Shown: positions 41,249 through 54,485 of the stretch, piece by piece
Layout of the letters: each line of letters opens with the position of its first letter
Numbering within the stretch: position 1 is the first letter of the stretch
Assembly (NCBI GenBank): GCA_022266195.1
Contig: WHVY01000001.1
Span: 8,308,001 to 8,372,000, forward strand
Direction: 5' to 3'
DNA length: 64,000 nt
From: Tetranychus cinnabarinus
Lineage: Eukaryota; Arthropoda; Arachnida; Trombidiformes; Tetranychidae
Notes under the pieces: generated by a model
The model's input: only the letters and a program-made list of their open reading frames with translations
The model's database searches: none
Told to the model about the DNA's origin: nothing
Made by a program: the position numbers and the translations under genes

Positions 41249-44200
41249 GTCAATTGAATAGCATAAATGTAAATAAAAGTAATTGGAATCATGGTGATCC
41301 AGGAATTGATAACACATTAAAGATTGGCTTATCATCTCAGCTCTTCAAACTTCATCTACTTTTTTTGGTTGCCGCTGCTGTATTGCCTGACAAACAACAA
41401 CATCGGATTATTTGGCTGAGCCATTGGAATCAACCAAGCATTATAATAACACAAGGAGTAACTACAATCTAAAAGAGGTTCGATTGAGCGGATTAATGGT
41501 TAAGGCTTAACCAGGTTCTTTACATGGCAAACAAGAAACAATATTAATCCTTGATTACCGTTACCAATTTTGTGCTTCTTACTTCAATTTAAATAATGCT
41601 CCATGAAAAGGGTAACCTGGAGAGGTGCATCAATACCGTAATGGAATAAGCTTTGAAATATTTTTTTTCAATATTTCTCTCTCTCTCTCTCTTTATTAGA
41701 CTCATCTTCATGTTGATCTGCTCTTTGGAACGGTAGAAAATTCTGAGAATATTTAATCTGGCATTGTTATTGTTAATGGTTTATCATATTTCGCCTGATT
41801 ATCCTCTTTAAAGAAGTGAGTTTTGGAGAAGGAAGAAAAGCCAGCAAAGATGGTTGAAGTAAATATTCAAAGATAGACAAAAGATGATGAAGTTAAATCA
41901 GCTTTTATCAAAATCCATTATCGAAACAAGAGTTTCTTTTGTCTCTTTCATCTTCATCATTCTCGTCATTCTCATCATCATTATCTTTCTCCGCATAATA
42001 AAGTATATGTCAATATGGAGGAGGACAAAAAGGAAGAAATATGAAGAGCATTTTTCAAGACAATAACAGTGAAAAGTTGTGAGTTGATAACAGATGATAA
42101 ATATGATGATGGTAAAGGAGGAAGAAGATGAAGATGAACATTTTTGGTCCATAATTTAAGCTGAAACAAAGAGATGACGAAGACAATGTCTTTAAATAAA
42201 TACTGAAAAGATTTCATGTTGACAGGATGAACAGTATTTTCTTTGGCCTCTCTTTCAATGTTCATAACATTAAAGGATTTTCAGTTTTGTCATTCCTTTT
42301 AGACAACATTTTTTTGGCAAAAAAAGAGGTTCATTTTGAGCATTGTTACAATTTTAATACTTACACACACACAGCATTAATCAATTGTAAAAGGACAATC
42401 AAAGTGCAGAGATTAATTGAATTATTGTTGGTTAAATACTCTGTAAGGATTGAATTAGGATGTAAAAAGTTAATGGACAAAGATTGAATAGGTTAGGCCT
42501 TAAGGAATCAGCTGTGTTATTGTATAAATTGAATTTACTTCAACTGATTACTTTGACCGTTCAAAATGAATGGTTAGTTGGCTTTATTCAAATTATCTTT
42601 ATTAATAATTTCATTATTTTCAATAATTTAGTTATTATAAAGCATTTCAATGTCCATGAAGAGTGTAAACATGAATTGTTTTGTCTTATATTTTATGGTA
42701 AATTATTTTTCTTCCTCTTCAACCTCCAGGCAATCCAGACAAAACTCACCATATCCAATGTTGATCATCATCTCCATCAGCCTCCTCATCATCATAACCA
42801 ATTCAATTTCTCATCTTTAAACCTTGATTCAGTAGTGCTGTTGAAGGAGGAGTTGATTGTTGTACATTCACAGTGATGGTAAAGCGTGCTAAAAAGGAGG
42901 AAACAATGTATTGTTGTTACCAATGTAAATATAAATGAGATTGAGTTAATTAAATTCAGTCTCAACGTTTAGCATAACAACAACAACAACAACTGGAAGG
43001 AACAACTGATTCAAAAAAAGGCAAGTTTACATACATTTTAAAGTTATAATAATTGTGTGTGTGGCCCATAATAACAATAATAATGATGAATGTCTTTTGA
43101 CTCTCTTTCAGACTCTCAGCTCATTTTATATTCCTAATATACTAATTGATGATTGTACAAGCACCCACGCGAGTCCGTCCACCAATCGTGTTAATTTCAA
43201 TCCAGTTTCTGGCAAAGTTACATGAGTTTACAATTTACTCGGACTCGGCCCTAATTGATGCCACAGCGACTCAAGTATGATGTGAAACACAGCAACAGGA
43301 GCAACCCGCCAACAACAGCACAACCGTAATCCAGTTTGATTATCCTTTCATTTATTATTTAATATAAATTGTAATACATGGCCTGGAGGGATCCATCTCA
43401 ACGGTTCATGACCATTCTGTGTGACAAACGTACCGAGGAGGAAAGGTAAAGGCAAAGGAGGGAATAGAGGCAGATAATGAGTCAAGAATCAAGCTAGCAT
43501 AAGATTCGTGATTACCTTTGAAAATGTACTCAACCTGATGGTGTAAAAAAGGACATCCCAAAAATTATGGAATTGACTGTACAATGGTACCTTTGGAAAC
43601 CACTAATTCACCTTTACTTTTATCATTATCATCATGATTCTCATCCTCATAATCTTCATCCGTAAATCTTTATATCACGCAGTCAAATGTTAATTTTGCT
43701 TACCTTACTGTTTTGTTTTTTTTTCACTCAACTTAACCTCTGTAATACAATCTGTAGGTTGATTTGTTTTGTTTAGGCCTTTTAAAATGAATTAATTGTG
43801 ACTGATTAACATACAACTTTTACCTTTTTTTACGTTGCTTCAACCTATTGTTAGTTTATTTAAACAGTTGCCCTAAATTGTATACCATTAAATGATAATT
43901 AAATAACAAATTCTGTGAACCATTGTAATCTTATGTGCATTACTGTGTGTGTGTGTGTTTACCTTCATCCAATGCTTATTCAATGCGTTTTTTTCTTGTA
44001 CCATCTTTCCATCACAATACTGATGTGTTACTGATTGTTTTATTGCGTGTTTCAACTGCCTCATCAAATAATATAATAATGTTAATAATACAAATTTATT
44101 TAATGAAAATAAGTATTAAAAAAAAGGATCCACAATCAACAGACAATTTTGCAGTTTTACTTCAGGTTTCACCTTTGAAACAGCAAAATAAAACAAAAGG

Positions 44201-45588
44201 TTGTAAACAATTAAAACCTTTTGTTTCTCACAATTTACGTGTTCAACAATCATATAATGAAGTTTCATTAGAGGCAATTCATTTGATTGTATTTACCATT
44301 GATTACAATAATCAAAAAAGAGGTAAAACTGATTCAAATCGACAAATTGGTAAAACAAATTGAGTTCAAAGATGAACATTTTGTCTCTTCAAGTCTAATT
44401 ATAAAATAATGAATTACACTTTGGCTAATTTACTTTTAATTGTTGCAATTATTAAACAATTTGACGAGAGGATCAAGTTGAAGTTTGAATAATGTCGAGA
44501 CACAAATGAAGCAAAAGATGGCAAATAATTAACCATTAAAACTAGATTAACAATTGTTTAATCATTTAGACTAGATCAACATTAGTAACGGTTAGTTGAT
44601 GTGACAATTAAAGCAACATAAACTGGTCAACTTTTGAATTACATTTTTATGGTGAACAAAACACAAAATGACCAAAAAGTGTTCAATGTTTTTTGTAATA
44701 TCTAAATGTTTACCATTAAAACCACAACAACACCTTGATTGTTACCAATCATTATTAACAATCAATCAACTCGTAACAATAAATGGTAAAAATATAGATC
44801 TTGTGAGTACAACAAAAAACTGTTAACTACTTGATATCATTAAATTGTCCTTTTTTTAAACCACCTTAACCAGTCTCTGTGTGTGTGTGAATAGACTCTT
44901 AACAGACAATGTATATAACAATCAAAGAATCACTCAGCATCTGGATGATAATACAATAATAGTAATAATAATATTCATTCACATTATCATAGAATCAATA
45001 AAAAAAGCTAAATGGCAAGAAAAGGAAAGAAGAGGAAGAAAAAGATATTTCAAGTGAAACTTTGAAAAGGAAACAGCAAAATTTGTATTGAGAAGCAAAA
45101 TCCCAGTTATATTAATGATGATAATGTTAATAATAATGGTGATAATAACAATAAGAGTTGACACATATTTACATCGATAACTTGGTAATGTAAATTGTCA
45201 TCGTATTTGGTACCTTAAAGGTTGTATGGTGATGGTGAGTAGTCAGCAAAAAAAGGCCATTATATTGACCCAAGAGCAGCAAAATGGTTCAATGATTTTA
45301 CTCTTCAATCTACTTCTTCTCCTGTCTCCTCTTTTTTTGATACTGACTGTAAAATTTTTCCCTTCCCTGTTATATATTATATTTTACATTAAGGAATGTT
45401 ATTGGAATAGATTCTTCGTCTTTGCTTTTCTCTAGATTGATTACATTGAAACATTTTACTCTCTTCAACATTTAATATTGACTCTTGTTGTTTAGGTAAC
45501 CAGTTTATGGTTGAGTAAATACAGTTGACTGTCGATGGCAAAATATTATAATTCATTTAACAGCAACTTTCGACTCTTTGTACTTTTT
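41249..45588. other. Intergenic with microsatellites
   Basis: No gene supported. It contains (TC)n at 41676-41692, (TG)n at 43944-43958 and (GT)n at 44879-44889. Longer frames here (42484-42876 and 43935-44363, plus) lack ATG at the reported 5' end and have no recognisable domain. A GC-richer patch with CGAGTCCG (43170-43177) and its complement CGGACTCG (43239-43246) does not extend into a hairpin. Confidence 0.45.
41627..41643 (+). repeat. Isolated match to the MITE terminal repeat
   Basis: GCATCAATACCGTAATG matches the right end of the 41.05-41.25 kb element (41233-41249) at 16 of 17 bases. No partner arm is visible within several hundred bases, so it may be a solo terminus left by an eroded copy. 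Confidence 0.5.
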
Positions 45589-45951
45589 TTACGGCGTTTG
45601 TTTGCATTTCCTTGCATTTTTTGCTTCATCCCATCTTTGAAAGCCATTTAAACGACGTTCCAAGTTGACCCAGGTCATTCGACCTTTTTTGCCAACCATT
45701 AGATTTGAATAGTTGGAAAGGTTACAGCAAAGCGAATGAAGCTTTGGAAAAATAATGACATTATTTGCGTTTTCAGGTTTCATCTTTTTTTCATTTCTCA
45801 CTCCCTCATCCCTCTGTTCATCCTTGTTCATCATCTTTCTTTTCATCCTCTGCTCGGTTTGAAAATTTGATTTCCAAATGAACGGATAGATTAAATATTG
45901 AACAATCTGCAGGCCGATTAAACAGCAAATTAGTTTCACCAAATTAGCCAT
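45589..45951 (-). CDS. Candidate 120-aa protein with one N-terminal membrane segment
   Basis: ATG 45951 (context ATATGG, with an in-frame stop 27 nt upstream) opens a 120-codon frame. Residues 3-25 (NLVKLICCLIGLQIVQYLIYPFI) are a membrane segment or uncleaved signal anchor. Residues 31-60 are strongly charged (Lys, Arg, Glu, Met rich). The C-terminal half has a mixed, protein-like composition (IIFPKLHSLCCNLSN, GRMTWVNLERRLNGFQRWD). The frame ends ACGCCG-TAA; a CC|GTAAAA donor at that point could instead continue into another exon. No family is recognised. It is longer and less biased than other frames nearby, but its coding status rests on composition alone. Confidence 0.35.
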   Translation of the reverse strand: MANLVKLICCLIGLQIVQYLIYPFIWKSNFQTEQRMKRKMMNKDEQRDEGVRNEKKMKPENANNVIIFPKLHSLCCNLSNYSNLMVGKKGRMTWVNLERRLNGFQRWDEAKNARKCKQTP

Positions 45952-48900
45952 ATTCTTATCGTCTTTTCATTCCTTGCTTTACCATTGAAACATTTTCCTC
46001 ATCCTTATCATCATTGTGGCGTTTTCCATATTAAATTTCTCGTTCTTTTTATCCATAGAATGTAAATTAAAATTATGGTTGAGATGAAACTTTCTCCTTT
46101 TGCCATCCTGCATCATCATTTTACAGCTATTTTGATGATACTCTTTGGATGCAAATTTTGTTTCTCCTTCCATCAGTGTAATCATCAACAACAGATCTTT
46201 CCACTGTGTTGGTTAGAGGTGAAAATGAGCGTTTTTGGCAGCCAACAGCTTTTTTGTTTTTCCCTTTTCTCCTTTTCCTTTTTAGAAAGCAAAGGTAAAT
46301 AATAATGATACAATTTAAGGTTGATTGATTAAGTCAATGGACCATCAAATAGATAAATGAAAAACATAAACAGCACATAAGAGAGGATAATCATGATGCT
46401 GATGAAGCTGATGATTATAAGGCCTAATGATAAGCAACTTTGCCATTCACTCCATTGATTTTAGAAATTAAGTTTTTTTAGATAATTTCTTCTTCTGTCA
46501 CAATTAACCCAAGTGTGGGTGAAGAGGAGGAACCACATCTTGAATCGGATTCCAAACCACCGTAAACAATAACAACAGCACCTTTGTTGACAATATTAAC
46601 AAGCCTCTTGGAGACACATTTGCATGTTCAACATCCTCCTTGGATTAACGTTGTTGTCGCCGTCCTTTTATCACACTGACAACTGAAAGACCAGTTTCGT
46701 TATCCAGCCTAATCTTTGTTACAGTTGAATCGAGTTTTAAACATCAATATCCGTTCAGATTCAAGCTTGTAATCATCTTTTCCTCTTCTCTATTTTTTGG
46801 GGATCCTTTTTATTTTACAATTCCGTTTTTCCTTCTTCAATTGCCTTGTTGTTGGCCTCTTGTAAATATTTCTGGTTCCCAATGAGACTCATCACAAAAA
46901 AGCGCTCCTCTTAATCCAAGTTAATCCTTTAAAAAACAGCTTAAATCACTGTTGATCTTGCTAAACGTTTTTTTGATTCCCATTTAGCTTCTTTCCATTC
47001 AAAATGTAATATTTTTCCATCATTTTTTAGCCTCGTTTTGTTTGCATAAGGTTACATCGTATTCAAATCGTTTCTTTGCTTTCCTTCAGCCAAAAGCTTG
47101 AATGCTAGATATAATAGAAAATAGAAAATCATTTTTATCAATTTGTTGAATTATGTGATATTAAATTTGCTGTTGACAGTAGGCAACTGTTAGGAAAAGA
47201 GTTCAATTTTGGTTGAATAAATTATCATCCATTTTTACAGTTGAAAACTGTTAAAGTTTACATTTTTTTACTCAACCATTTCTTATTATACTTTTTTCAC
47301 TTGTTTTCAACTCCAAATGATAATTTATTGCTATAAGTTATGATAATATTTATAATGAAAAACTATTATCACATCATTTAGAACGCAAAAACAATCCATT
47401 TTACTTGGTTAGTAGTTAAATTGATTATTAATCTTTTCCCTGAATCAACCTTTTCTTTGGTGTTTACTTTTCTCCACACTTTGAATTATCATGATATTTA
47501 CAGAATCATTGGGATAACATTTTCCATTATTTTTACATCCAATGATTGCACGCAAATTGATTATTATGAGACTGTTAATCATCATCATTATGGGTTAAGC
47601 TATTATCTACAATAATTGAATAATTATCACAGTTGTGACTCAATGTTTGAGTTTTTACTTTAAATTCAATCAGATTACTCTGATTTCATTATTCATTATC
47701 CTTTGGTTAAACTTGATTAACAGGCAAGTTTAATCTGTTGATTGATGGTCAATCATTAATTTAATTTTCCTTCAATACCTTGACAATCTTAACTCATTGA
47801 GATTCATTAATTGTAGTCATTTAATCAACCTTTTGTCTAAACTGGTTCAAGTTGAGTTTCCTTCGCGAAACTACTTATTAAATTAAAACAATTTAATCTT
47901 GCAATTAGTGATAATTGATTGGAATCAATTTAATTGTTTCTACAGATCAAGTGGACCTTAATTAATCAAGTTTAAAGGTTAATCGGTTCATGGTAAATCA
48001 TTCATCATGTAATTGTAATGATGAATCTAAGCGATTTGAATAAAAAAGATTGCATCTTGTCTAGTACTAATGAATCAATCATTAAAGTAAAACAATCAAC
48101 ACTCAGTTATTATCAATATTATGCCCTAATTATGTTTACAATTTAATACACAATTTTACCTTTCTTGATGGTTGAAAGTTTAACTGTAAATGGTACAGAG
48201 TGAAATCATCATCATTAACCAAAACCACATGATAATTGAAGATAACATAATTGTGTCTGAATTAATGTTTTACTTGCGTTATCCAATTTTGTATATTAAA
48301 AATTATTTTATAATATTAAAATGAAAAAAACCAAACCTTAGTTATAATTTGTACTTTTCACTTTTGCTTTTCCATTTCGGGTTCTTGACTGATTTGATTA
48401 AATATTATGTATACATAGGTGAGGTTTAATTGTGACTTGCTTGTGATTCACTAATCACGCAATCAGCTGATAAATTGTTGCTTTCCCATGAAACTGTAGG
48501 CTTGTGTAAATGATGATGATGAGGAAAATCAAAAAATCAGCAAGAATTGAAGGAGAAGAAGAAAAATGAAGAACCATTTTCAAGGTGGAGTCAAATCATA
48601 ATCAAATTTATCAAATGGTCAGATGAAGATTGGTTATAAGGATGAGATGAGTAAGAAGGTGAACTGAAAAAATCATCATCATCATCAAAAGTACCTTTGA
48701 TTAAACCCAAAAGATTTTGGGTTAACAGTTTAGCAGTTTTGTTCACGCAATTTGTAACTTACAGAGAGTTGAAGACAGAATGGAGTTTATAACTGGTTGA
48801 GAGTGAAAACAAAGCATATCAAAGTAAAACTGGAACAATGTTGATTACAAGCAAGTAAAATACATGTACTAATGGTCAATGGTTTAATATTGATTAACTT

Positions 48901-51900
48901 GATTAAATTAATGGTAAAAATTGGCTTTTCGTGCAAGTCAATCAAATTTTTCACTTTCAATTTAAACGGTTTCAAATTTTTTCAAACCAAACCTTTTCTC
49001 AACCTTTCACATGATCGGGGGACTGTTACTTGATTACGACCGTTACTAACAAAAAGCTATTCTTTTGTGGCAAGTTTTAGCTTTTTTTCCCTTTCCATTT
49101 TACATTGTATAATTTTTATTGTGTTTAAATCGTTATTCACTTATTTCATTTTTATTGTTGAACATTGATTGTTATGTCAAACTTACAATTTACCGGCCTT
49201 GATGTTACAACAAAACAAGTGAATGCATGTGTTATATAAAACGTGAAGAGATGAGTTTCAACCATTTGACTTCCATGTCAATCACTTTGACCACATTGGA
49301 AATGTTCAACTATACCTTTCCATTAACCAGCTGATCTGGTTCACTGAATTGTAATCTTGATTGTGTTTTGTTTTATTTGTGTTTAATTTATTGCACACCA
49401 GCTAACAAACCTAGAATTTAATCTATTTTTACCTTCAATTCAAATGTTACTGTGTATTAGATAAACTAATGATCCGCTGCAAATTACAATTAAAAAGAGA
49501 AGTAAAACCTTTCACTCGGTTTTACCTTTTCTTCTTGTTTCTGCGTGTTTCACCATCTTTTACATTCTGATTCTGTTTCATTTCATCTCTACTCATCAGC
49601 TTTCTTTCATCATCCTTATTCCTAATTGTTGATCACAGTTTCCTTTACCCTCTCCTGTGTGCCTATCAAAGCTTCAGGCAAACTTCTTGACCACTGATAT
49701 AATAAGATTTCTTTTTCTTTTTTCTCTCTTCCTTAGATTGAATTCTCATGATCAGCATGATATCTTTGGCCAAACTTGGAAACTTGGCTATCTCCATCTG
49801 ATGGATAAAGTAACCCCAAAATAGCATGTTACAGGAATTACATTACAAAAACCATTCCTTTGTGGATTTACCTTTAATTTGCTATTATTTCCATTCAATT
49901 TTATCCTCTTTTACTCTGTTTGTGTTCACATTAATTTCAACTGTGATCATCAGGTAACACTTACCGTTATTATTCTTATCATTATTACTTTTATTTTATC
50001 AAATTGCTCATATCAAGCTAATTATCTTTCCATGTTGCATTTTTTCTCTGTTGACATTACATAAGAAAACTAACCTTATTTTTTCTTTATCTCTTTCAAT
50101 AGGTAAACCTTTTCATGGGCTTTATCAGCATCCTCATTCACATCATCACCAACATTAACATCTTTTTGTATTTATTTATTGATTTGGAAATGTATTCAAC
50201 ATCAAACAGAAGCCAAATAGCACTTGGAACTGCAGACAATTAGACTGATTATGTATTGATAGCTAATGATAGCTGTAATAACAGTTATTGTTGATGATGA
50301 AAGGAAAAACTTAAAACCTGGAAAGATAAAGTTCATTTACCTTGAATTGGGATAAAAAAGTGCAACAAACAGACACAGACAAACAAACACACACAAAAGG
50401 TGTAAAATGGAAAAAAGGAACCATTTAAAGTTTACAGTTGCCAGTTAAATTACCAGAGCAATTTAAACATTGTATAGTTGTAATTGTGATATGCATTTAG
50501 ACTTGCAATACTAACAATGTGTAATGGTAAAGTAATAAGTGAGAAGTAAAAAAAGCAGATGAATGAAATGACGCTGATGATGGGAGATGAAGAAGACATC
50601 AGGAAAAAAAATAACAAGTAAACTATAAGGAAAAATAAAAGAAAACAAAATGAACCTATCAGATTTTACATTTAAGAGTAAAATTTGTGTACTCAGAAAC
50701 TCATGAATGATTATCAAAATTAAGTGCGACAATTAACTGTAATCTGATTCTCAGGCTTTCCCATTTCACTCACTCACCATTTTCAATGTTTAAAATTAGG
50801 TTTCCTCCTTGATTTAGCAAAGCTTTTTCTCCCTTCATTTCTCTTTGATCATCATCATCTTTATCACTATCTATATCACTATCTATTACTCTCTTGAAGG
50901 CTCTTAATTGTTACCCTTAACCGGATTAAAGATAAATTAAACTATCTTACCCATCCATTAACAAAAACAAGATTGGCATTTGCTTGTAACCCAATGGTAA
51001 CTATATTACAATATAACAAGAGATTACAGGCAGGTCTTGATGAAAATGATGAGAATGAGAAGGATGATGATGATGATATGAGAAGGATGAAGAGAGGAAT
51101 ACAATTGAGAATCAAGTTACAGGTACAAAAGTCAACTAGTCTAATGTTTAATTTTAAATCGTATAAAATGCAATATCAAGTAACCTACCCTGGATCCTTT
51201 CAATATATCTCTTATATCTCCTCATTATTGACCTTAACATTGTTTAACTTTGTCTCAAAATCGAACCCTGAACTTTTCTGATTTTTATCGGTAAAAGAAA
51301 AGATTGAAAAAACAAAATTTCTAACAATTTTGCAATTTTTAAATCAAAAACCATCAGATTTATAGATCGCGCCTTAAAACTGATAATCCATGTTAATTGG
51401 ATAACTCTTTCCCTTTCTTTCTTTTCTTTCTATTTTTCTTTAGCCTCTGAATGTATGACTTGACTAAAATAATGTTTCTTAAAATTATTGGTTCCATATT
51501 TACCGTGTTGATCTAATTAGATTGCGAGGAAACAAAGTTAAATAGTCATTTGATCAACCGAGATTAAGTTGACCCTTATTTTGCCTAAACTGATGTTGAT
51601 CTTTTCATTGAAAGTGTCAACAACTTTTCCTTAGTGCTTGTGGCTTCTTCAATATCTCATCTTTGATGTTACCAAGGCTTACCAATCGATGATGTCTATA
51701 AATAAGGTGAGAAGACCCAACTGAAAGGTAAACATTTAACCAAACTGACCTTTTCCAAATAATAATCATAACAACAACATTAACAATGATTAGGGAATTA
51801 GGAAATCAAAAAATTAAGGCCTTTTCTGGTTTCATTCAAATCGGAAATTACTGGATAAACATTTCCACCATCTATTTATTTTATGACTTATTTATTTACA

Positions 51901-54167
51901 ATGATTTTTTTCTCTTTTCCCTCTTTTTTTCAAATCAAAGGAAACAATACAATATATCAACTGTTTCATCCAATGGATATTCCTCAATAAATACCCACAA
52001 GGATATATCAATCATTTGATTTTTGCCGTGTGTCCATCTGTGTATCAATGATTGCCAGGAAATGACCAGAGTCACCTTTTTTCAACTTCATGGGTCAACT
52101 GATAAAAAGGACGATTTGATGAAGATGAATTTTGTTTTAAGTCTTTACTGCATTATCCTTGCTGATAATACTTTAATTGTGACTGCTTGAGAACATTAAT
52201 TAACTGCCATTTTTTACTCTCCTATCCAAATATTTTCATTGTAAAACTGACAACTTGATTATCTTAATTTCTTGTCATTGTATCATCATTAAGTTAACCA
52301 AGGTTCTCACAGCGCAATGAGTATGATGATTCACATCAAGTTAATTATCATCAATGTAAACCATTGATTAGACACATTAATTATTTCTCTTAATCTGCCT
52401 CTATTCTGGTAGATTCACCAAGATGAATGAAGCAGAGCACATATAAAGCCTGTAAAAAGTTGCAATATCTTAATGAATATGTTTAGTGTACATTAACCTT
52501 AACCATACAATGAAACTCTATGGTTGTCTCTTAATTGTAAATTGTATCAAAAAAATCTAGTTACTCTGATTAGCTTAATTAAAATTTTGAGTGTACATTG
52601 TCTAAGAATGTGCCAAATGTAAAAAGGCATCAATCAAAATACTAAAGAGGATGAAATTGTAATTGAAAAGGCTATCAAAAGGAAAGCACATGATGAAAAT
52701 GTAATAATGTTAATTCAATAGTAAAGTTATTTTAATTTAAAACTTAAACAATCTAATTCCTTAACAGTTGAAAAGCAAATTACTGTTAATGATGATTCCA
52801 TTACTGGATTGAGAAGCAAAAAGCAAGATTACAAAAACAAATGACAAAAATGTAAAATAATTGTTAACAAAAAATGGGTTCAGCAATACAATTGCTTTTT
52901 ACAAAGGAATGCATAATGATAATGAAGAGATGGTGATGAGGATGGTAAAAATGATGAGATGAAGGTATGATGAAGGGATGAGAGTTAAGTGATTTTAGGA
53001 AACGTTTTTTTTTGTATTCTTGTCTTCATCTTGACAAATGATGGAAGGCGAACAAGAAATGATAGAGAGATTTAAATCAAAATTTAGACTAATTAGTTGC
53101 CCTATTTCAATCATTGCGATCATCTTAACCATCTTCACATCTTCACCAGCAAAATGGAGCTTTAATAGAGCTGTCAAAAAACGAGAAAAGCGGATAAAAA
53201 AAAACTTGCAAACCTCAAGCAACTCATCAACATTGACATGCCTTTTGTTACTTTGGTTACATGGTTTTGCCTTTTCATCATTTTCACCATTTAACTTTCT
53301 TCTTTCCCTGTTCACTTCTTAAATGTTTAAAAAAATATGAATTATCATGGGAGATGAAAAATGGGAGGATAAATGTTGATCTGAAAAATCTGATCATTTG
53401 ATGGCAAATGATGATAATCATTTTGACAAGTCTAACAACAAACAAGAAATGCTTGTTCAAGCTTGATGAGCAGGGAAAAAAGCAAAGCAGCCAAGAAAAG
53501 CAGCAAAATAGTGAAACTTGAAAAAATTGATTTAAAGGCGTTTACACCAATAATCAATGGATCAACAATTATAATCAAAGGTTTTGATAATTAAAGGTTT
53601 GAGTTGATCATTTGTTTGTTTGTTGATCAATTACTCAAACTCATTGGCATTTCTTGCCTTTACCCTGATCACGGTCTGAACTTTCTTGTGCACTTGTTTG
53701 TTACACACTCAATATTTACTATTATGTATTATTATAAATGTGTATTTGTTATGTCAAATCATGTTTACCCTTCATTTACATAAATAGATTTGAGCCTTTC
53801 AAATGAATCAAAAGCCATCCATTATTTGGTCAACATTATTATGGATTCAGTTTACACAAGATTCAAGATTCAACTCACCTTATGTTGTTGTTATTTTTTT
53901 CACGATCAGAATCACTTGAATCAACATCATTTATCATCAACACCTTATATTATATTGAAAAGATGATAATGATGATAGCAATTGATTTGCAATTGATTTC
54001 CATCCACATCATCATCATCATCTTACTCCAATAAACCAATTGAAAGGTAAAGATTGATTCCAAGATGTTTCAACCCAATGGAAATGAAAATATGTACAAA
54101 GATTATCCAATTCACTGTTTATTTTCCCATGCAATTTATATTGAGATTGAAAATGGGATTTACTTAT
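45952..54167. other. Intergenic, no clear gene
   Basis: Many short frames of AT-driven composition and several TTTCAG-like or GTAAGT-like signals, but no pair that joins into a recognisable product. Purine and ATGATG tracts occur near 46380, 48510-48680, 50570 and 51030-51100. Overlapping frames on both strands at 52995-53322 both look like chance. Confidence 0.45.
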
Positions 54168-54485
54168 TCATTGGTCTTCAAGAGGAACAGATATCCAATG
54201 AAGAATACCTGATGAAAATGAGAAAATGAAATGAAAATAGGAAAAGGTAAAGTTTACCTGATTTACTATTTATATTAACATTCTTGATAATCATTGATTC
54301 AATCATTGCTTCCAATTCAATCCTTTTGTCATCATCAATGTTTGAATAGATTACATGGAAAATAGCGTCAGAAGGAACAATAATCTTTATCTTCATTCCA
54401 TCATCTTCATCATACCATGTACAGGTATTATTAGTCAATATTGAACCAGATTCAACTTGATGAGTTGAACAATCAACTACTGTTA
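54168..54485 (-). CDS. Candidate 3' end of an unrecognised multi-exon gene
   Basis: Penultimate exon: an acceptor AACAG ends at 54486, and the frame from 54485 reads TVVDCSTHQVESGSILTNN, then TCTWYDEDDGMKIKIIVPSDA and on to MIIKNVNINSKS, reaching a donor CAG|GTAAAC at 54258. Last exon: an acceptor TTTTCATCAG is followed from 54208 by (G)ILHWISVPLEDQ and TGA at 54168-54170. Both junctions are phase 1, so the frame is continuous across a 49-nt intron, which is short but possible. Composition (Trp, Cys, Asp, few low-complexity runs) is protein-like. Upstream, 54769-54703 is another open exon-like stretch (FINKSKFVNNWIGQRLIMKRLK) with good sites, but it ends in phase 0 and does not join directly. 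Function unknown. Confidence 0.4.

Noticed and set aside
42484..42876. 130-codon open frame on plus
   Set aside because: It starts at TTG, not ATG, and is mostly hydrophobic and His-rich from AT and CATCAT tracts. An acceptor-like CTTCAACCTCCAG lies inside but no exon model closes.
43141..43260. Possible hairpin or miRNA with CGAGTCCG/CGGACTCG
   Set aside because: Only 8 bp pair; neither the outer nor inner flanks extend the stem.
43935..44363. 142-codon open frame on plus
   Set aside because: It begins at GTG inside a TG microsatellite, the first ATG is 16 codons later, composition is mixed and no domain or signal is recognisable; likely a chance frame.
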